In this document: positions 63,291 through 64,000 of the stretch, piece after piece
Layout of the letters: each line of letters starts with the position of its first letter
Numbering within the stretch: the stretch's first letter is position 1
Assembly: GCA_015143295.1 (NCBI GenBank)
Contig: CM026567.1
Location: 13,968,416-14,032,415, forward strand
Direction of reading: 5' to 3'
DNA: 64,000 nucleotides
From: Tetracentron sinense
Taxonomy: Eukaryota; Streptophyta; Magnoliopsida; Trochodendrales; Trochodendraceae
Position numbers and translations under genes: made by a program
Notes under the pieces: model-generated
What the model saw: the letters and a program-made list of their open reading frames with translations, nothing else
Database searches by the model: none
Told to the model about the DNA's origin: nothing

Positions 63291-63551
63291 AAGTATTTAA
63301 AAAACAATAAAATAATTTAATACTAATAAAGGACAAAACAAACGTCAGAGTTTCGGCGCTTTTACCTTTTGGGAAACCCAAAAGGGTTTCTGAAATAAGT
63401 GCTCCCGAGAACGATTCTTCGAAATCGAGTTCCCGGGATCGCCGATGCCAAAAGGGAGATTTTCGAAAGAGGAGAGAGAAGAGAGCAAGTTGAAAGGAAT
63501 GAAGAATGAAGGAAGGGGTGGGGGGTATTTATAGTTTTTCAAAACGGGGTC

Positions 63552-63770
63552 CGCGCCTTTTTAAAGGGCGCGATTTACTATATTTTAATGAATAGTAAAG
63601 CGGTATGAACAGTGAGTCGGCAACGTGTCGGCAACCGATATTTCTAAATCCGCGCCTTTTTAAAAGGCGCGATTTAATATATTTTATTATGGATAAATAA
63701 AATAATAAAAAATGAAATTTGTAGTGCAAGTGGGGCCCACATGATCCCGCGCCTTTTAAAAGGGCGAGCT
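63552..63770. repeat. ~98-bp repeats with CGCGCC-TTTTTAAAA-GGCGCG palindromes
   Basis: Palindromes at 63552-63572, 63651-63671 and 63748-63766, spaced 99 and 97 bp. The middle copy is a perfect inverted repeat of 10 bp with a single loop base. They lie just upstream of the minus-strand TATA-like box, the same layout as in the gypsy LTRs. Confidence 0.85.
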
Positions 63771-64000
63771 TGCCCCTTAGGGCCTGTTTGGGTCTTCAAA
63801 AATGAGTTTTTTTGGTTTTTTTGTTTATGCTCCTATTTGCCGAAAAACTATTTTTATCGTTTTAAGCCTATTTTGAGCCCGAAAATAGCCAAAATTGAAC
63901 CGAAAAATTTGTAAAATTGTTTCGGATGAAATCATAACTTTTGACCAATTTTCAGGGGGCGTTTTGGTCATTTTACGCTATAGGGGCATTTCGGTCATTT

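Larger units (their letters stand above)
62065..64000 (-). mobile_element. Partial LTR of an unrelated family (probably minus strand)
   Basis: Starts TGTAGACCCAGG right at the end of the truncated gypsy LTR. The segment GAGTCGCCACCTA...GGTGTTAGGCACCCC is a hallmark I associate with Tat/Ogre-type LTRs (from memory, not verified). CTATAAATACCCCCC followed by a CT-rich stretch reads as a promoter on the minus strand (63536 downwards), which sets the likely orientation. No coding region is visible; the far end lies outside the window. Confidence 0.5.

Overview
The window reads as heterochromatic, gene-free DNA from a flowering plant, probably a eudicot with a large repeat-rich genome (my inference). 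I find no host gene, tRNA or rRNA. Nearly every base belongs to transposable elements stacked inside one another. Two families dominate. The first is Ty3/gypsy LTR retrotransposons with domain order Gag, protease, RT, RNase H, integrase, a primer-binding site for initiator tRNA-Met (TGGTATCAGAGC), LTRs of about 2.5-3.3 kb, and a chromodomain-like integrase end. They look like Tekay/Del-type chromoviruses. The second is L1-type LINEs with a DUF4283/CCHC ORF1 and an APE endonuclease-RT-RNase H ORF2. A ~178-bp satellite array at 57.55-58.59 kb is probably the old host sequence.

Layout. 1-2379: broken gag-pol (element L), cut by a 5'-truncated LINE (2380-3777). 3813-5162: LTR fragment and LINE endonuclease fragment. 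5163-23180: element B (+), with a solo LTR (6015-8832) in its 5' LTR, a full-length LINE (11779-17531) in gag and another solo LTR (18432-21717) in pol. 23181-25143: LINE remnant at a deletion scar. 25144-36064: element E (+), interrupted by a solo LTR (27818-30299) and an RT-less LINE (31218-34556). 36065-40294: a chimeric LTR that is both the 3' LTR of E and the 5' LTR of G; it holds a solo LTR (36320-39044) and a LINE stub. 40295-57549: gag-only element G, whose 3' LTR holds a solo LTR (43603-56372), which holds element F (44755-54965, -), the youngest and most complete copy. 57550-58586: satellite. 58587-61139: LTR fragment and two LINE fragments. 61140-62064: truncated LTR. 62065-64000: part of an unrelated LTR, probably on the minus strand.

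Target-site duplications that I can read directly (ATACA, GGTTG, GCACC, AATTT, AAAAC/AGAAC, GATAC, and 7 and 15 bp for two LINEs) fix the nesting order.

Four regularities of the gypsy family are not explained by standard annotation. (1) Gag and Pol are separated by a 133-148-nt segment that looks like a spliceosomal intron; its removal would join the frames in phase in three independent copies. (2) Each LTR carries a subfamily-specific array of perfect palindromes just upstream of the TATA-like box. (3) Each LTR leader carries a hairpin with apparent compensatory changes, plus a minisatellite made of hairpin units. (4) Several LTRs keep a short acidic reading frame with a PW[VI]E[EK]xY motif. 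Together these suggest a retrotransposon family with unusual, modular control of its transcription and translation.
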